In this document: piece after piece, positions 1 through 11,185 of the stretch
How positions within the stretch are numbered: position 1 is the stretch's first letter
Layout of the letters: every line of letters starts with the position of its first letter
Source: Euclidia mi
Taxonomy: Eukaryota; Arthropoda; Insecta; Lepidoptera; Erebidae
NCBI GenBank assembly: GCA_944739405.2
Contig: OX123196.2
Span: forward strand, 56,644,196-56,708,195
DNA: 64,000 bases
Direction of reading: 5' to 3'
Made by a program: the position numbers and the translations under genes
Notes under the pieces: model-generated
Seen by the model: only the letters and a program-made list of their open reading frames with translations
Database searches by the model: none
What the model was told of the DNA's origin: nothing

Positions 1-158
1 CATACCTGTGGTGTTCCAAGCGGAGTGAAAAAATTAAAAGAAATTACATAATGAACAAAAACTCCTTTTTATGGGTAGCAACACGCAAGCGGACCCAAGA
101 AGTATTCATGATTTGCAAGAACGATTTTTTACCCGACGAGCAGTAAGGATATGCGATT

Positions 159-391
159 TTTTATATTGTTACGCCTTTATCTCCGAAGGGGATGTAATTA
201 CACCCACATATCGCTTTATAAATTTTAGGTCCCACGTAAGGTTTGGCGTTACCGGGCAAATTGTCAGACTTCGTGCTGCTACTGAGATTTCGGAAAAACT
301 CAGTAAAATTTTTGCCCGTCCCGAGAATTAAACCCGATACCTCCCGATTAGCAGACACCTACGCTATCCACTGGACCACGGAGGCAGTCTC
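159..391 (-). mobile_element. tRNA-derived SINE, complete, with target-site duplication
   Basis: On the minus strand the copy begins with a tRNA-like head (A-box-like GGTCCAGTGG, degenerate B box). The ~230-bp body found in the other copies follows, ending in the module TTACACC...GGCGT. An 11-bp target-site duplication GATATGCGATT flanks it (148-158 and 392-402), so the ends are well defined. The B-box region has mutated relative to other copies (AATTAAACCCG instead of AATCGAACCCG on the plus strand), so transcription by Pol III is unlikely. The family has no protein and depends on a LINE for movement. Confidence 0.85.
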
Positions 392-402
392 GATATGCGA
401 TT

Positions 403-1381
403 ATATCGATAAAAATAAATTTGAAGAGTCTGTTAGTGATATCAAATGACATGTCTTCTCAAAAACTTGCGTAGTGTATGTAACTCAATACTCAAATAGA
501 CAAAGGTGAAAAGCCTATAAAACGAAGCCTGCAGAACTCCGTAAAAAACAAGCAATTCGAATTATCTCTCCACGTATCGTTATTCTTAATCCTTACGAAC
601 TAATACCCTCATTCGCATATTACAAACATTAATTTAAAACTAAATCCGAGCGTAGGTACTTCATCATAAATCCTTCTTTCAATAATACTGGGAGGAACTA
701 TCGTGGCAATTAATTAGTTCTCTCCGACCCACTTCTCCTCTTTCCCTTTCCCACTGCACCCTAGCATCAACCCCTCAATTTATAAGTGGCATTAGCATAC
801 AGATTGGAAAGTTATCAGCCGTTTTCACTACTGCTCGTGTTTGCTACTACTGGTGTACCGTTACGTATGTTTTATAAGATACCATTTTCAGATAAAGGTA
901 AGAAATATCGCTTAAAGATTTGCTTCAAAAGCTTCAAAATCAGTGAAATTTTAAACAAATTTGGAACCCTTATTTTACCCGTTTAGGGATGAAAGATTAA
1001 AAAACGCCATCGTTATTTGTGAATTACGCCATGAAAGGAACCCACTGTCCAAATTTTCGGTTTCTAGTTTCTGTTTCTAGTTTAGGCTGTGCGATGATCC
1101 GTCAAGGAATATCGTGAGTTACAGTATTGGAACATAAAATAATCTTACTAAATTTGATATTGCTTTACGTAGGAATGCTAAAACTTGAGTGGTTTTTGGT
1201 AATAATGTAGATTAAATCGTTTATATTACATATTAGTATAATAAGTACAGAAATAACTTTGTGTGGGAAGCTTTCCCCGCATAACTAGATAACGGTTAAA
1301 ATAAATATATGTAATAAAAAACTTCTATGCTCTTGAAGTTTGTATGACTTTTTATCGTGAGAGGATCAATAAATGTTTTAT
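403..1381. other. Unassigned AT-rich DNA
   Basis: No gene, terminal repeat or tRNA-like sequence was recognised here. Short open frames exist but have no recognisable motifs. The stretch lies left of the point where similarity to the second duplicate copy starts. Confidence 0.5.
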
Positions 1382-2390
1382 ATGTCAAAAACATTAAAAC
1401 TATCACTGTTTGTGATAAAATTCAATGCATGAAAATTTTAAATCACATGTCAGATAGTGGTAGAAATACATGTGTGTATTTTACGTACCTACTCCATTAA
1501 AATACTGTTTGTATATTTGTTTTTCAGATACATCAAATGAAAGTCGGGCCACCAACCATAACACTCTTTTTATCTAAACGACCAATTTATTTGCCGTAAC
1601 GGCCAGGACAATACCGTAATTTTGTAGGCATTTCAAAAGACCTAAACATTTTTCACAAATTTATTGTTTGATCCCTATTTTTTATACGCCGTTTATTTAA
1701 AAAACAGGATAAGTTTCACAAAATTGTTTAAATGTAATTAGGAAATCTCAAAGTTAATCAAGCGTAGCTTCGCACGGGGCCCTATTAAACATTTTAAGTC
1801 GAGGTTCATTGGTCTTCTCAATCCACTCAAAAAAGATAAAACGTTGCTCAACTTTGATTAAAAATACGGTACAAACTTTTTTATAATATTGCGTATCTTC
1901 CCACTCAGTTTGTTTTTATTTAGTGTTCCGGTAAAATTATTCGATGCCTTATTTTGCTGCCTATTAGCTTCATTTATTAAACATTCTATTGGTTGTATGT
2001 TTAAAATATACCAACGAGAATACTACATAGATACATAACTGTGGATATTTATACACAATGAACTTTAATTGCAGATGATGGCCGATAAGTAAATATTAAT
2101 TTTGTTCATCAATTCTATTAATTGAAAGGTCACATTCTTTTCTTTGCAATTATGCAATAGATGTCTTGAGCCACGCTAAGCCATTCTGCCAAATATTATC
2201 GAGTCTTGAAGTGGAAGGTTAAGATTCACTTTTAACAGACGTTTTAAAAACATTTATTTATCTTGCTGCACTCCTTATCAAAATTTGCATCACGTAATCA
2301 GGAAGAAGCCCTGGACAATTTCCGCTACCCAAAATCTCAAGGGATATTTAAAATTGGTTCCCTGAGATAATAGGTTTTAGGGACTAATTG

Positions 2391-2640
2391 CTATTCATTA
2401 ATGGAACAATGGCCTTCTGGCCTCTGCGCCACTGCCGTTTGCTTGCTACTAAAACAATTAGCTACATCGGTAGCAAACGCTTCGGAGATTGAGATGATAT
2501 CGCCGGCCCCGGTTACTTCCCATTCAATACTGATATTGGGGAAATCTTGTGGAGGGTATTCTTACGCAACTTAAGGTTTGAATTCTATGGAATTGAAGAT
2601 TTTGCTTAGACGATTTCAGTTATGCAACTTCTGCAGTGTA
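2391..2640 (-). pseudogene. Broken copy of a conserved reading frame of unknown function
   Basis: Read on the minus strand, this is the counterpart of the open frame at 35235-35486. It ends with the same terminal residues (EGHCSINE then TAG; stop at plus 2391-2393). In this copy at least two codons have become stops: CAA to TAA near 2564 and TTA to TAA near 2610. There is also a 1-nt length difference near 2585. The last ~147 bases (2386-2532) differ from copy B at only two positions, one silent and one changing Cys to Ser. The flanks differ much more. No domain was recognised. It could be an exon remnant, a piece of an unrecognised transposon, or a conserved non-coding element. Confidence 0.35.
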
Positions 2641-2837
2641 AATATTTTTTTAAATTTTTAAACAGCAGTTTTATAAATAAGAAATATATTTATCGCAGTT
2701 TGAAATAATTGATACGCTGACTGCCAAAACTTAAGAAACAAATCTGGAATATGATTTATTGTTATATTATGTATCTACGACTACCTAGACTATACTATTT
2801 GACGGTAATATTAGATATTATTACTGTGACTATCTAC

Positions 2838-3092
2838 ACTGCCTCAGTGGTCCAGTGGATAGCGTATGCGACTGCTGATCGGAGGTCCCGGGTTCGATTC
2901 CCGGGTCGTGCAAAAGTGTTACTGGATTTTTCCGAATTCTCTGTAGCAGCACGGTGTCTGATGATGTGTCCGGTAACGGCAATAGGCTCGCCCCCTATTA
3001 CGTTGGACCAAAAATTCATGCCGGAATGTGGGTGTAATATTACACCTCTGCCTACCCCTTCTGGGATAAAAGGCGTGAGACTATAAAAAAAA
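2838..3092 (+). mobile_element. tRNA-derived SINE (full length)
   Basis: The tRNA-like head includes CAGTGGATAGCG and the B box GGTTCGATTCC. A body follows (CGGTAACGGCAATAGGCTCG, then GTAATATTACACCTCTGCC) and a short A-rich tail. It belongs to the same family as the copies at 7022, 32938 and 45501. It is absent from the corresponding position of copy B (near 35600), so it probably inserted after the duplication. Confidence 0.85.
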
Positions 3093-3206
3093 CTACATAT
3101 CCATGTTTTTAACTAAAACCACTATTACAAGGAAATGAGAGAGAAATGCTGAAAATCTATGTACTTGAATGAAAATTGTATTACCGAAAGGAATGCTTAG
3201 TTCCTC

Positions 3207-3306
3207 ATATTACATACATATAGACTCACGCCTGTTTCTCGGAGGGGTAGGCAGAGACTACGTAACGCCATTTACAACGATCCTGACATATCTCTCTTGC
3301 TTCATT
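3207..3306. repeat. Short inserted module sharing a SINE tail motif
   Basis: About 100 bp interrupt copy A between CTCATATT and TCTCAAAGAAATTC, which are adjacent in copy B (35812-35830). The module carries CTCACGCCTGTTTCTCGGAG and GGTAGGCAGAGACTACG, then CGCCATTTACAACGATCC. A related copy lies at 37165-37262. The first part matches the inverted 3' end of the common SINE; the second part does not. Confidence 0.5.
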
Positions 3307-4160
3307 CTCATATTTCTCAAAGAAATTCTTCTTAGAATACGTGAATTCTCCAGATTATCTTTCTTATAAATTGGTATGTCCCTGATTTCAATGGCTGATC
3401 GTATTTATGAGGTGCTAGCTTTTCCAATAGCTTTGTCTTGTCGTTAGAATTCCTAAAAGGTTTAATTAACAAAAAGCTATTATCTTTAATGAATCTCTTT
3501 CGTAACTGTAGATTTATGTTATTAGATAATATTCTGTTCCGTTTTATGATGCCTACCTAGTTACTATTATAGGCATTTCTGCTAACGGCAATTGAGAGTC
3601 TTGGAAACGATTAATCTGGTCTGTGACGTTCAATTTATGATACTGGCCATTAACTCATTGATAATACCGTCGTTTTCTGACATGGCAGAATCAAAAACCA
3701 AATTGAGTTTTAAGTTACTAATTAAATCTTGATAGTCATTTCAAACGTCCTTTACAACTACGTCTTGAAACATCCAATTTTAAACATCCGAAAGTTTACT
3801 AAGTTTATCGTACAGTTCTCAATCTCTTTAGTTGTTCAAAGTGTCAAATATGCTAATTCCAATATAACTCTAAAATCAATTATCTCGGGGCTGAATTCTG
3901 AAATATCAAGGAATTCCTGTTAACGGTCGGTTCAATTGTAATTAAACCTCGAAGGAATCTGCTAGGTATTAATGGAAGACGGGATTATTTAGCGGGCAAT
4001 TTTTATCCGATCTTCATTGTACGTCCTTATCAGTATCAGGATTTCGCTATTAACTTAATTCTCTATCTATTTTATTTCAATGCTTTTATAGATAAGCCGG
4101 TGATAAATACAATATTGTATAATAGGAAGAAATAAATAAGCATAAAACGATTTATGAAGA

Positions 4161-4735
4161 CATTGAATGAATGTGAAGTTATAATACTAACCGAATGTTG
4201 GCTGAGTAAAATCGATAGTCTACCTATATTGGAAGCCTACAATTCATATTACACAAAACATATTAAGAACCAGAATGACGGCGTTGTAATGTATATTAAA
4301 AGTAGCGTCCAGTGCACTATTGAAGAACCAACTTTTTCGAATGCCAACTGCTTAATTTGTACAATAAACAATAACCTAGCGATCATTGCCATATATCGTT
4401 CGCCCTCATACAATTCAAAAGACAACTTTGATAATTTTTTAAATAGCCTAAATGAGGTATTAATTTCACTTCAGACATTCAAAAATATATGTATTGTAGG
4501 TGATACCAATATAGACATAAAACACTCTTATTTAGACGAACGATCAGATAATTATCTCACTCTCAATGCCACCCATGGTTTATTACCAGCCCATTATTTA
4601 CCTACAAGAATAAATAACTGTATTGATCACGTAATATTAAAATCAAACACACCCACTACGGTACTCGTTTTAGAATCTCATATTACTGACCATCTGCCTT
4701 TATTAATAGACATAGAAAACACCAAATCATCTTAA
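4161..4735 (+). pseudogene. CR1-like LINE endonuclease domain, 5' truncated
   Basis: This is an apurinic/apyrimidinic-type endonuclease domain of a non-LTR retrotransposon, which nicks target DNA to prime reverse transcription. Visible motifs are LTECWL with the catalytic Glu at residue 14, YRSP, GDTNIDI (usually GDFN) and the terminal SHITDHLPL carrying the catalytic Asp-His. The N-terminal strand with the catalytic Asn is missing, because similarity to the duplicated flank continues to 4162 and the LINE begins abruptly there. The frame is open to 4735 and then stops. Only ~50 decayed codons separate it from the reverse transcriptase, far fewer than usual, so there is an internal deletion. 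Confidence 0.8.
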
Positions 4736-4893
4736 TTTATAATTCCTGCGTATAAAATACCCAGAATTGATTACCCTAGTGTCATAGCCGATATTGAACG
4801 CCAAGATTTTTGACAAGTAATAGACACCGATGACCCTAATCTAGCAGCTAGTACATAGTTAATAAGTCTGTCACTACAAACACATTTCCAAAG

Positions 4894-6045
4894 ATGTGGA
4901 AACACTCTATAGTAATACCGATACCCAAATCCAGTCAGCCTAACTCCACTAAGGATCTAAGGCCTATTAGCATACTGCCCTGTCTGTCCAAGGTGCTGGA
5001 AAAAGTAGTATACTTGCAAGTCATGGACTATCTTGAAAAATATAAGATCCTCCCAGACAGGCAATCTGGATTCAGGAAAGGCCAGGGAACAGCAACTGCT
5101 CTGTGTGATGTGGTGGGAAATATCATGGAGGCCAGGGATCGTGGAGAGGGTACGGCTCTCATTCTTCTAGATTATTTCAGGGCATTCGATTCTATTAATA
5201 CTTCTCTCCTGTTGTCCAAATTAATCTACTATGGGTTTACACCGAGTAGTGTGAAATGGTTCAGCAGTTACCTCACTGATAGGTCTCAACATGTGGAGAT
5301 GAGCAGGGTGGATGGTGCAGTGATGTCATCATCCCCACTTACACTGAAGAGAGGGGTCCCACAAGGCTCGATACTCTCAACTCTGCTCTTCATCTTGTAC
5401 ACGGCTGACATCACTGTATCTTTCAAAAACTGTAGATACCACATGTATGCAGATGATACCCAGATGTACCTCTCCTTTAAGCCCAGTGATACTCTATCAG
5501 CTGTAAAAATGATAAATGAGGATCTGAATAGGGTAATAGAGTGGTCTAAAAAGAATTCTCTGATTTTAAACCCAATAAAATCTAAATTTATGGTTTTGGG
5601 CAGTAAGCAGCAGGTACGGTCCATATTAGGATTCAATCCAAATATCATTATGGATGGGAACAGGATTGAAGGTGTTAAGGCGACCACTAATCTGGGTTTA
5701 CAAATGGATTCAGAACTAAGATTCGAAGAACACATAAATAGCATAGTAAGGAACTGTTTTTATAGATTAAAAATTTTATATAACATACAACCCTACCTTA
5801 GTATAAGAATTAGAAAACAGCTTGTTGATAGTCTTATTTTATCTAGATTTAACTACTGTGATATTGTTTATGGACCATGTTTACTGACAAGAACCAAGAA
5901 CTGTTCACATTTGCAGTTTCTAGAAAATTTATTTCACTTATTTTATATTTTACTCTTTTCATGCAATTCAGAGTCTTGGTATTCCGTTACGTGGTTAGAT
6001 TTGGAACTGACTCGGATCATTTTGGTCCTTTGCGTAATTTTTTGA
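4894..6045 (+). pseudogene. CR1-like LINE reverse transcriptase, 3' truncated
   Basis: This is the reverse transcriptase of the same element as the endonuclease just upstream. Motifs in order are LRPISILPCLSKVLE (residues 22-36), SGFRKGQGT (58-66), motif A around LLDYFRAFD (91-99, usually LDFSKAFD), GVPQGSILSTLLF (154-166, usually SILGPLLF) and the catalytic YADD (185-188). The frame is open for 383 codons. After about residue 335 (near 5905) the sequence no longer resembles a LINE C-terminus, so the real end has been lost and the last ~40 codons are chance reading. Missing N- and C-terminal parts make it inactive. Confidence 0.85.
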
Positions 6046-6490
6046 TTATGATTTCTCAAAAAGTGTTTTATAGTGTCCATAGCAGTTGTAACTTTTTGCA
6101 TCTTCAACATAAGACAACATCTACATTGATTTTTCTCTTAATACCTTAGTACAGGGTACCCTTAATATTACAACCTCGTTCATCCGGAATTCTTTTTCGT
6201 ATTTATACCACTGTAGATTTTTTCACCTTTTAAATATCTTCCTATCTCAAAATGAACATAATAAAGAGAATTCTTTTATTTTATCTGACATCGGTACTAT
6301 ATTTTGAACGAAATGAGATTATATTTTGAATTGACTGACAATTTTATTGGTATTCTGCTAACTTAATGACATTATCGTCTCATTTAACTTAAATAGTTCG
6401 TGGTTGACACATATTTTGAAACGTTGTTCAATTCACGATCTAGTCGCGTTATCATTTAAATATCAGTTAATTTAGGAGAATACCATTTAT
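5910..6490. other. Unassigned AT-rich DNA
   Basis: This stretch lies between the broken end of the CR1-like LINE and the restart of similarity to copy B at 6491. No gene, terminal repeat or SINE was seen. Confidence 0.45.
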
Positions 6491-7021
6491 GATACAAATA
6501 TGACACTGACATTAGACCGAAACTGTGTGTGTGAACGTTTTTCTTTCCGCTCTTTCATTCTCATCATTACCCTTAAAAGTTCTGGAAGCAGCATTTTCTT
6601 GATTTATTAGATACTCAGCACCAGAAACATTGTCATATTGTTAATGTACCTCCTGCTTATTTTGACTATTATCTATTTATTTTTGGAATAAATGCAAAAC
6701 TTCTTCTTACGTTGAATTCAAGTGAAAAAGCTGTTTTAACTAGAATTTCGTTGTATAAAATTTAATAAATTAATTCGAAATAAACCTTTCTAATTTCAAA
6801 TCTGTTATTTTTTTCATTTACAGGCTCGTATTTTAAATTAATTCTAAAAGAGTCAAAAAGTTGATTACGCACAAAGGAATAAAATAACTTTGGTACTTAG
6901 TATAAATCTTCTTGTACAAAAAAATTTGATGATTTAAAGATGTCTCAAAGTGTCTGTCATAATTATATACATGTAAATAGTTACTAATATGCTCTATTAT
7001 ATATATATGCTATATAATATA

Positions 7022-7256
7022 GACTGCCTCCGTGTTCCAGTGGATAGCGTATGCGACTGCTGATCGGAGGTCCCGGGTTCGATTCCCGGATCTGGCAAAA
7101 GTTTTACTGGGTTTTTCCGAATTCTCAGTGTCAGCACAGAGTCTAGTAATGTGCCCGGTAACGGCAATAGGCTCGCCTCCTATTACGTGGTACCTAAAAA
7201 TTCCTGGCGAAATGTGGGTGTAATATATGGATACAGGCGTGAATCTATATAAAAAG
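7022..7256 (+). mobile_element. tRNA-derived SINE, shared with copy B
   Basis: The head carries CAGTGGATAGCG and the B box GGTTCGATTCC, followed by the standard body. About 25 bases of the tail module between TGTAAT and GGATACAGG are deleted relative to the copy at 45501. The same insertion is at the same place in copy B, so it predates the segmental duplication. Confidence 0.85.
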
Positions 7257-7548
7257 AAATACTAATATCAAATCATTTCCTAGCATGTAACATTATCTTT
7301 GCCTTGCAACGGGTAAATTTTTCTTCCGAATATTATTTTTTCTACATTGGCAACGAATTTTTCGGATTGTCAATTTGCCTTTTTGATACTAGGCGTGCGA
7401 TGTGACTTCAATACCCATACGAGTAATGGGAGTTTCGAGTATATATGTATGTCCTTCGGGCCGATTGTCTCCAGGCTCATAAAAACCTTGCGATACAATA
7501 AACACTGGTCTAGGACTATCTTTGCTTTTAATAGGGATGAGCAGTAAA

Positions 7549-8255
7549 TATTTTCTTGGGTTTACGCGAATGTTACACCTTCTACAAGCCGCCAACGAAG
7601 ATAAGCCAATTATTACCATCTGTCAAGAGTCAGTTACCCTTACAAGAAGCCGGGGTTTACAAGATAGACTGTGAGTGTGGGCTCTCATACATTGGACAAA
7701 CCAAGAGAAGCATAGGCATTCGACTAAAGGAACATATAGCTGACATTAAACACAAACGCTCGACGAAGTCTGCTGTGTGTGAACATGTAGAACAAGGAAC
7801 CAACCATTACCTGCGATTTGATAAACCACAGATACTCGCAAAAGAACACCGCTTTATTCCAAGAATGATACGAGAAGCTATTGAAATTAAAAAACATCCT
7901 AATTTCAATAGGGAAGATGGTTGGAATGTTCCTCCAGCTTGGGACCCTGTTATCAGGCTAATGAAACCCAAGAAGGACAAAGTCACCAGAAGACATCAAG
8001 ACACAGTGAGCACATTCTGCGTAGATAGTAACACCAATAGTTGAAAAATGTTCGGGTACTTTGAGATAACTTTTAAATTCAAGACAAAGACAAATACCAC
8101 CTCAGTCTGCCGTGAACATGAATCCTGTAAAGAATTCGAAACGTCGGCTAGTAATTAAAATGTAGTTTCTAAATCACTCGGTTCAAATGTAATAACTTAG
8201 TAACCAGTGAAACCAATATAACGCGATAAAATCCGTAAACTGTAGTTTAATTTCA
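7549..8255 (+). mobile_element. 5'-truncated Penelope-like element with 12-bp TSD
   Basis: The insertion is flanked by the 12-bp direct repeat ATGAGCAGTAAA (7537-7548 and 8256-8267). The paralogous site in copy B (46040-46052) is uninterrupted. It keeps only the GIY-YIG endonuclease end of the protein plus ~210 bp of 3' sequence; the reverse transcriptase is absent. A degenerate hammerhead-like string CCTGTAAAGAATTCGAAACG lies at 8124-8143, where such elements often carry one. Confidence 0.85.
7556..8044 (+). pseudogene. Penelope-like GIY-YIG endonuclease domain
   Basis: This is the C-terminal endonuclease domain of a Penelope-like retroelement, which cleaves target DNA for insertion. The frame opens with a TTG at 7556, which is not a real start; the open piece simply begins after the truncation. 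A lead-in KPPTKISQLL (residues 11-20) matches the usual linker after the reverse transcriptase. The GIY motif is read as GVY (33-35), with YIGQTKRS (45-52), the conserved Arg at 56 and a helix with CEH (75-77). The domain is open for all 162 codons, so it is well preserved. Without the reverse transcriptase it cannot move by itself. Confidence 0.88.
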
Positions 8256-8682
8256 ATGAGCAGTAAACCTTAATTTATCAATTTATAAACTTTTCTTTTT
8301 TGTTTCATGGGAATGTTCATTGAACGCTTGACTGAAAGGAAATAATGCTCTCTTCTACGAAGTGACATCAAAGAGCAGTGAAGTCATTGATAAATAGACC
8401 AATACCGCCGGCACCGACTTGCCACACGATTTGCAGAACAATCTAATCTCTGGAGGGTTTCTATTAAACATCCATTATACCAGATGTTCACAACATCAAA
8501 GGAAAGGGGCATTGCTTTTCCATATATTATTCCATTAAATCAATTGTTCGAATATTTACCTACGAATAGTTTTGTATTGAGATTTCGTATTAAGAGGCTT
8601 ATTGTCGTGGGCAATAATTGTTTTGATACCGTGGGTTTAATTGGCATTCCGAAGTCCGGTTTCTAGGTCAATCATATACCTA

Positions 8683-8935
8683 CATAAACTTACTTGATAC
8701 TGCCCGCGGCTCCCGGAAAAAAAACATGATGTATATTTTATCTTTCATACAAACTTGTGAGGGCCCTTGGACCCCTTAATTGTTTGACCCTTTAACCCAG
8801 TTCTTTCGAAAATTCCGTTGTATTTGTTTATTAGTTTCCGCCTATGATGTATAAACTACATCCCTGCCAAATTTCATTGTTACGGCCAGTTGTCGAGACT
8901 TCATGATATAGATTTGACACTAGCTGAGAGCCTGG
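8683..8935. repeat. Dispersed repeat fragment next to GCCCGCGGC
   Basis: The stretch starts with TGCCCGCGGC and contains the phrase TGTATAAACTACATCCCTGC, a composition common in Helitron/RTE-derived interspersed repeats. Copy B keeps only short parts of it after its MITE. Its ends are not clear. Confidence 0.3.
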
Positions 8936-9251
8936 GTTACACTTGCGTTTAATAGGATTACTGCTCTTCGCTTGTGGGTCATAGCGTGATTTTACTCTAT
9001 AGACTTCTTCGACAAATGGGATATTTAACTCAAAAGTAAATATAGATTCGGACCATTAGTTCCTGAAATAAGCGCGTTCAATCAAAACAACTCTTCAGCT
9101 TCATAATATACAGCTTCATAATGTACAAATATACAGTTTGGTCGGCACAAATATCTGCCAAGAGCGATTCGTACAAATTTACGTTAAGGTACATATTTAA
9201 ATCCAACTCGGTTGGGCGGCGTTTGGGAAGTTACGGTATAAATCTTCACGT

Positions 9252-9736
9252 CCGATATCCCGCAGTGTCTTAAGACGAAAGTTTTTGACCAGTGTGTGTT
9301 GCCAGTGATGATCTACGGCGCTGAGACGGGGTCGCTAACTATGCGCCTAATCCAAAAACTCAGGGTCACTCAGAGGGCAATGGAGAGAGCTATGCTCGGA
9401 GTTTCCCTGCGACATCGAATCAGAAATGAGCAGATCCGCAGGAGAACCAAAGTCACCGACATATCTCTCCGAATAGCCAGGCTGAAGTGGCAATGGGCAG
9501 GACACATAGCGTGAAGAACCGATGGCCGTTGGGGCAGGCGGGTTCTGGAGTGGCGACCACGTACCGGACGACGCAGCAGGTGTAGGCCTCCCGCAAGGTG
9601 GACCGACGATCTGGTTAAGATCGCGGGAAGCGGTTGGATGCGGGCCATTGCGGGCAGCTCAAAATCGGTTTGTGTGGAGAACCTTGGGGAGGTCTATGTC
9701 CAGCAGTGGACGTCTCTAGGCTGACATGATGATGAC
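9252..9736 (+). pseudogene. RTE-clade LINE, C-terminal fragment
   Basis: This is the C-terminus of an RTE-type reverse transcriptase. The frame reads IPQCLKTKVFDQC, then YGAET, QRAMERAMLGVSLR, IRRRTKVTD and LKWQWAGHIA. A TGA (9512-9514, probably a mutated Arg codon) follows. The same frame then continues with RTDGRWGRRVLEWRP, RWTDDLVKIAGS and YVQQWTSLG to a TGA at about 9720. The element ends in the TGATGA tail typical of the clade. Copy B lacks everything from about 9171 to 9750, so the insertion is private to copy A. It is 5' truncated and dead. A much shorter relative lies at 21549. Confidence 0.88.
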
Positions 9737-10288
9737 ATATTATTATCACCGTAGAACAGCGCAAAATTTTGGGAAAGTTCCAGTAAACATTTTTGTTTAC
9801 CTTTAACTGTCAAGCGTCCGAATTTTCTTTTATGCTAATCGATTACCGTCGCCCAAGGACACACACAATACCATAGGAATCACAAGTGCGTTGCCGGGTT
9901 TTGGGATGAGAAAAGGAATATGAGAAGAAGCGGCATGAGAACGAAGGCAAACGCGGTGGATCATGCCATAGTCGGCAAGTGAAAATCTATTTGCCGCCTG
10001 CTCCTTTGTAAAAACAAACGTCACTATACGAAATTGAGTATGAATTATTTATTTTGAACATAAAGTATCTAAAACCGCGTCGTAATAAGAGTTACCCACA
10101 TGTCTGAGTGTTCTCAATAAAGTCTGTCAGACTGTCTAGACACTTGTCCAGCGTGATGACCTACCCTTGTTAGTCTGAGTACCTACCTATTGCCTTGTAA
10201 ATGTACGTATGCTTGACATTTTTGGATGAAATGTACGTATCTACTTTTAAAAGAAATTATATTAAAACAGCAAGCAGCAGCAGCGGTT

Positions 10289-10340
10289 TACAAACGTCAC
10301 AGACTGAGCTGATGCGTCATGCCGAAACGTCGTCGGAGTA
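10289..10340 (+). ncRNA. Hammerhead-ribozyme-like motif (degenerate)
   Basis: The strings AAACGTCAC, GCTGATGCGTCATG and CCGAAACGTCG occur in the order expected for a hammerhead core (GUC cleavage triplet, CUGANGA, GAAAC). The nucleotide expected to be A after CTGATG is C, stem II would be only ~2 bp, and stem I is poor. It is probably a decayed remnant from a Penelope-like or retrozyme-type element. The same segment is kept in copy B at 47492. Confidence 0.25.
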
Positions 10341-10936
10341 AAATAGAAATATGATTAATAATATTTTGGTATACATACATATAGTCATCACCATCGTCTT
10401 ACCTGCACTTTGGAGCCCGGGACTCGCCTGTACGTAACAAAACAATTGCTGATTCTGTAGGTATAGCAATATCCATTGGTTAGACTAGTGCCTGAATATT
10501 TGGGCAAACGGACTCCTCATTGTTCCCAGTCTTTATAACAGCCGAGATCGATGTCTTTACCTACACTCCCAGGCACGGAAAAATCAAACTGTTTTGACCG
10601 GTCACAGATCTTACTAAAAACCTGATGGTGAATGCTTAGCCTGACTAATTTACGAATTCTAGCGGTCGCGACTTTCACACAAGCTCCTCGCATATTATTT
10701 AATATGTAAGATTTCTCGAGCGTAAGTTTGTCGGTGAAGCTTGAATACCGATGTGTACAAACTTCAATAATTGCCTTTTGTAGACAGAGGCGAACTATTA
10801 ACAAACACGTATGTTAGTTTACATAAAGCAATATTTGTAAACATTACAGCCTCACGACTTACTATTTATTCCTTCACTACTCTAAGGTTTACTGATACAT
10901 GATATGATACATTACTATTGCATTAGGCCCGCTTTT

Positions 10937-11185
10937 TTTTTATAGGCTCACGCCTGTATCCGGGAACGGTTAGGCAGAGGTGTAATATTACACTCACATT
11001 TCACCGTGAATTTTAGGTCCCACGTCACAGGGGCGAGCTTGTTGCCGTAACCGGGCACATCATCAGACTCCATGCTGCTACTAAGAATTCAGAAAATCTC
11101 AGTAAAACTTTTGCCCGACCCGGGAATCGAACCCGGGACCACCGATCAGCAGACGCATACGCTATCCACAGGATCACAGAGGCAG
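10937..11185 (-). mobile_element. tRNA-derived SINE, shared with copy B
   Basis: On the minus strand the copy has a tRNA-like head with an intact B box (plus-strand GAATCGAACCC), the standard body and an A-rich tail. An 8-bp repeat CCGCTTTT (10929-10936 and 11186-11193) may be the target-site duplication. The counterpart in copy B is at 48151, so the insertion predates the duplication. Confidence 0.85.

Larger units (their letters stand above)
1382..4162 (+). repeat. Segmental duplication copy A, block 1
   Basis: This block is collinear with 34158-36657 in the same orientation. Anchor strings shared by both include the segment at 1420 (ATAAAATTCAATGCATGAAA) and the right edge TTTATGAAGACA. 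Copy A carries a SINE at 2838 and a ~100-bp module at 3207 that copy B lacks. Similarity ends at ACGATTTATGAAGACA in both copies, where a LINE fragment starts in A. The match looks roughly 90% or better by eye outside indels. Confidence 0.9.

Noticed and set aside
2838..2912. tRNA gene
   Set aside because: The tRNA-like stretch with A- and B-box sequences is the head of a SINE present in about ten copies here. The arms do not pair as a functional tRNA and a SINE body follows directly.
10517..10804. Conserved protein-coding frame (also 47683-48012)
   Set aside because: The frame is open in both duplicates, but the differences are mostly amino-acid changing and indels alter the end. There is no motif and no ATG start, so it is consistent with chance reading of duplicated DNA.
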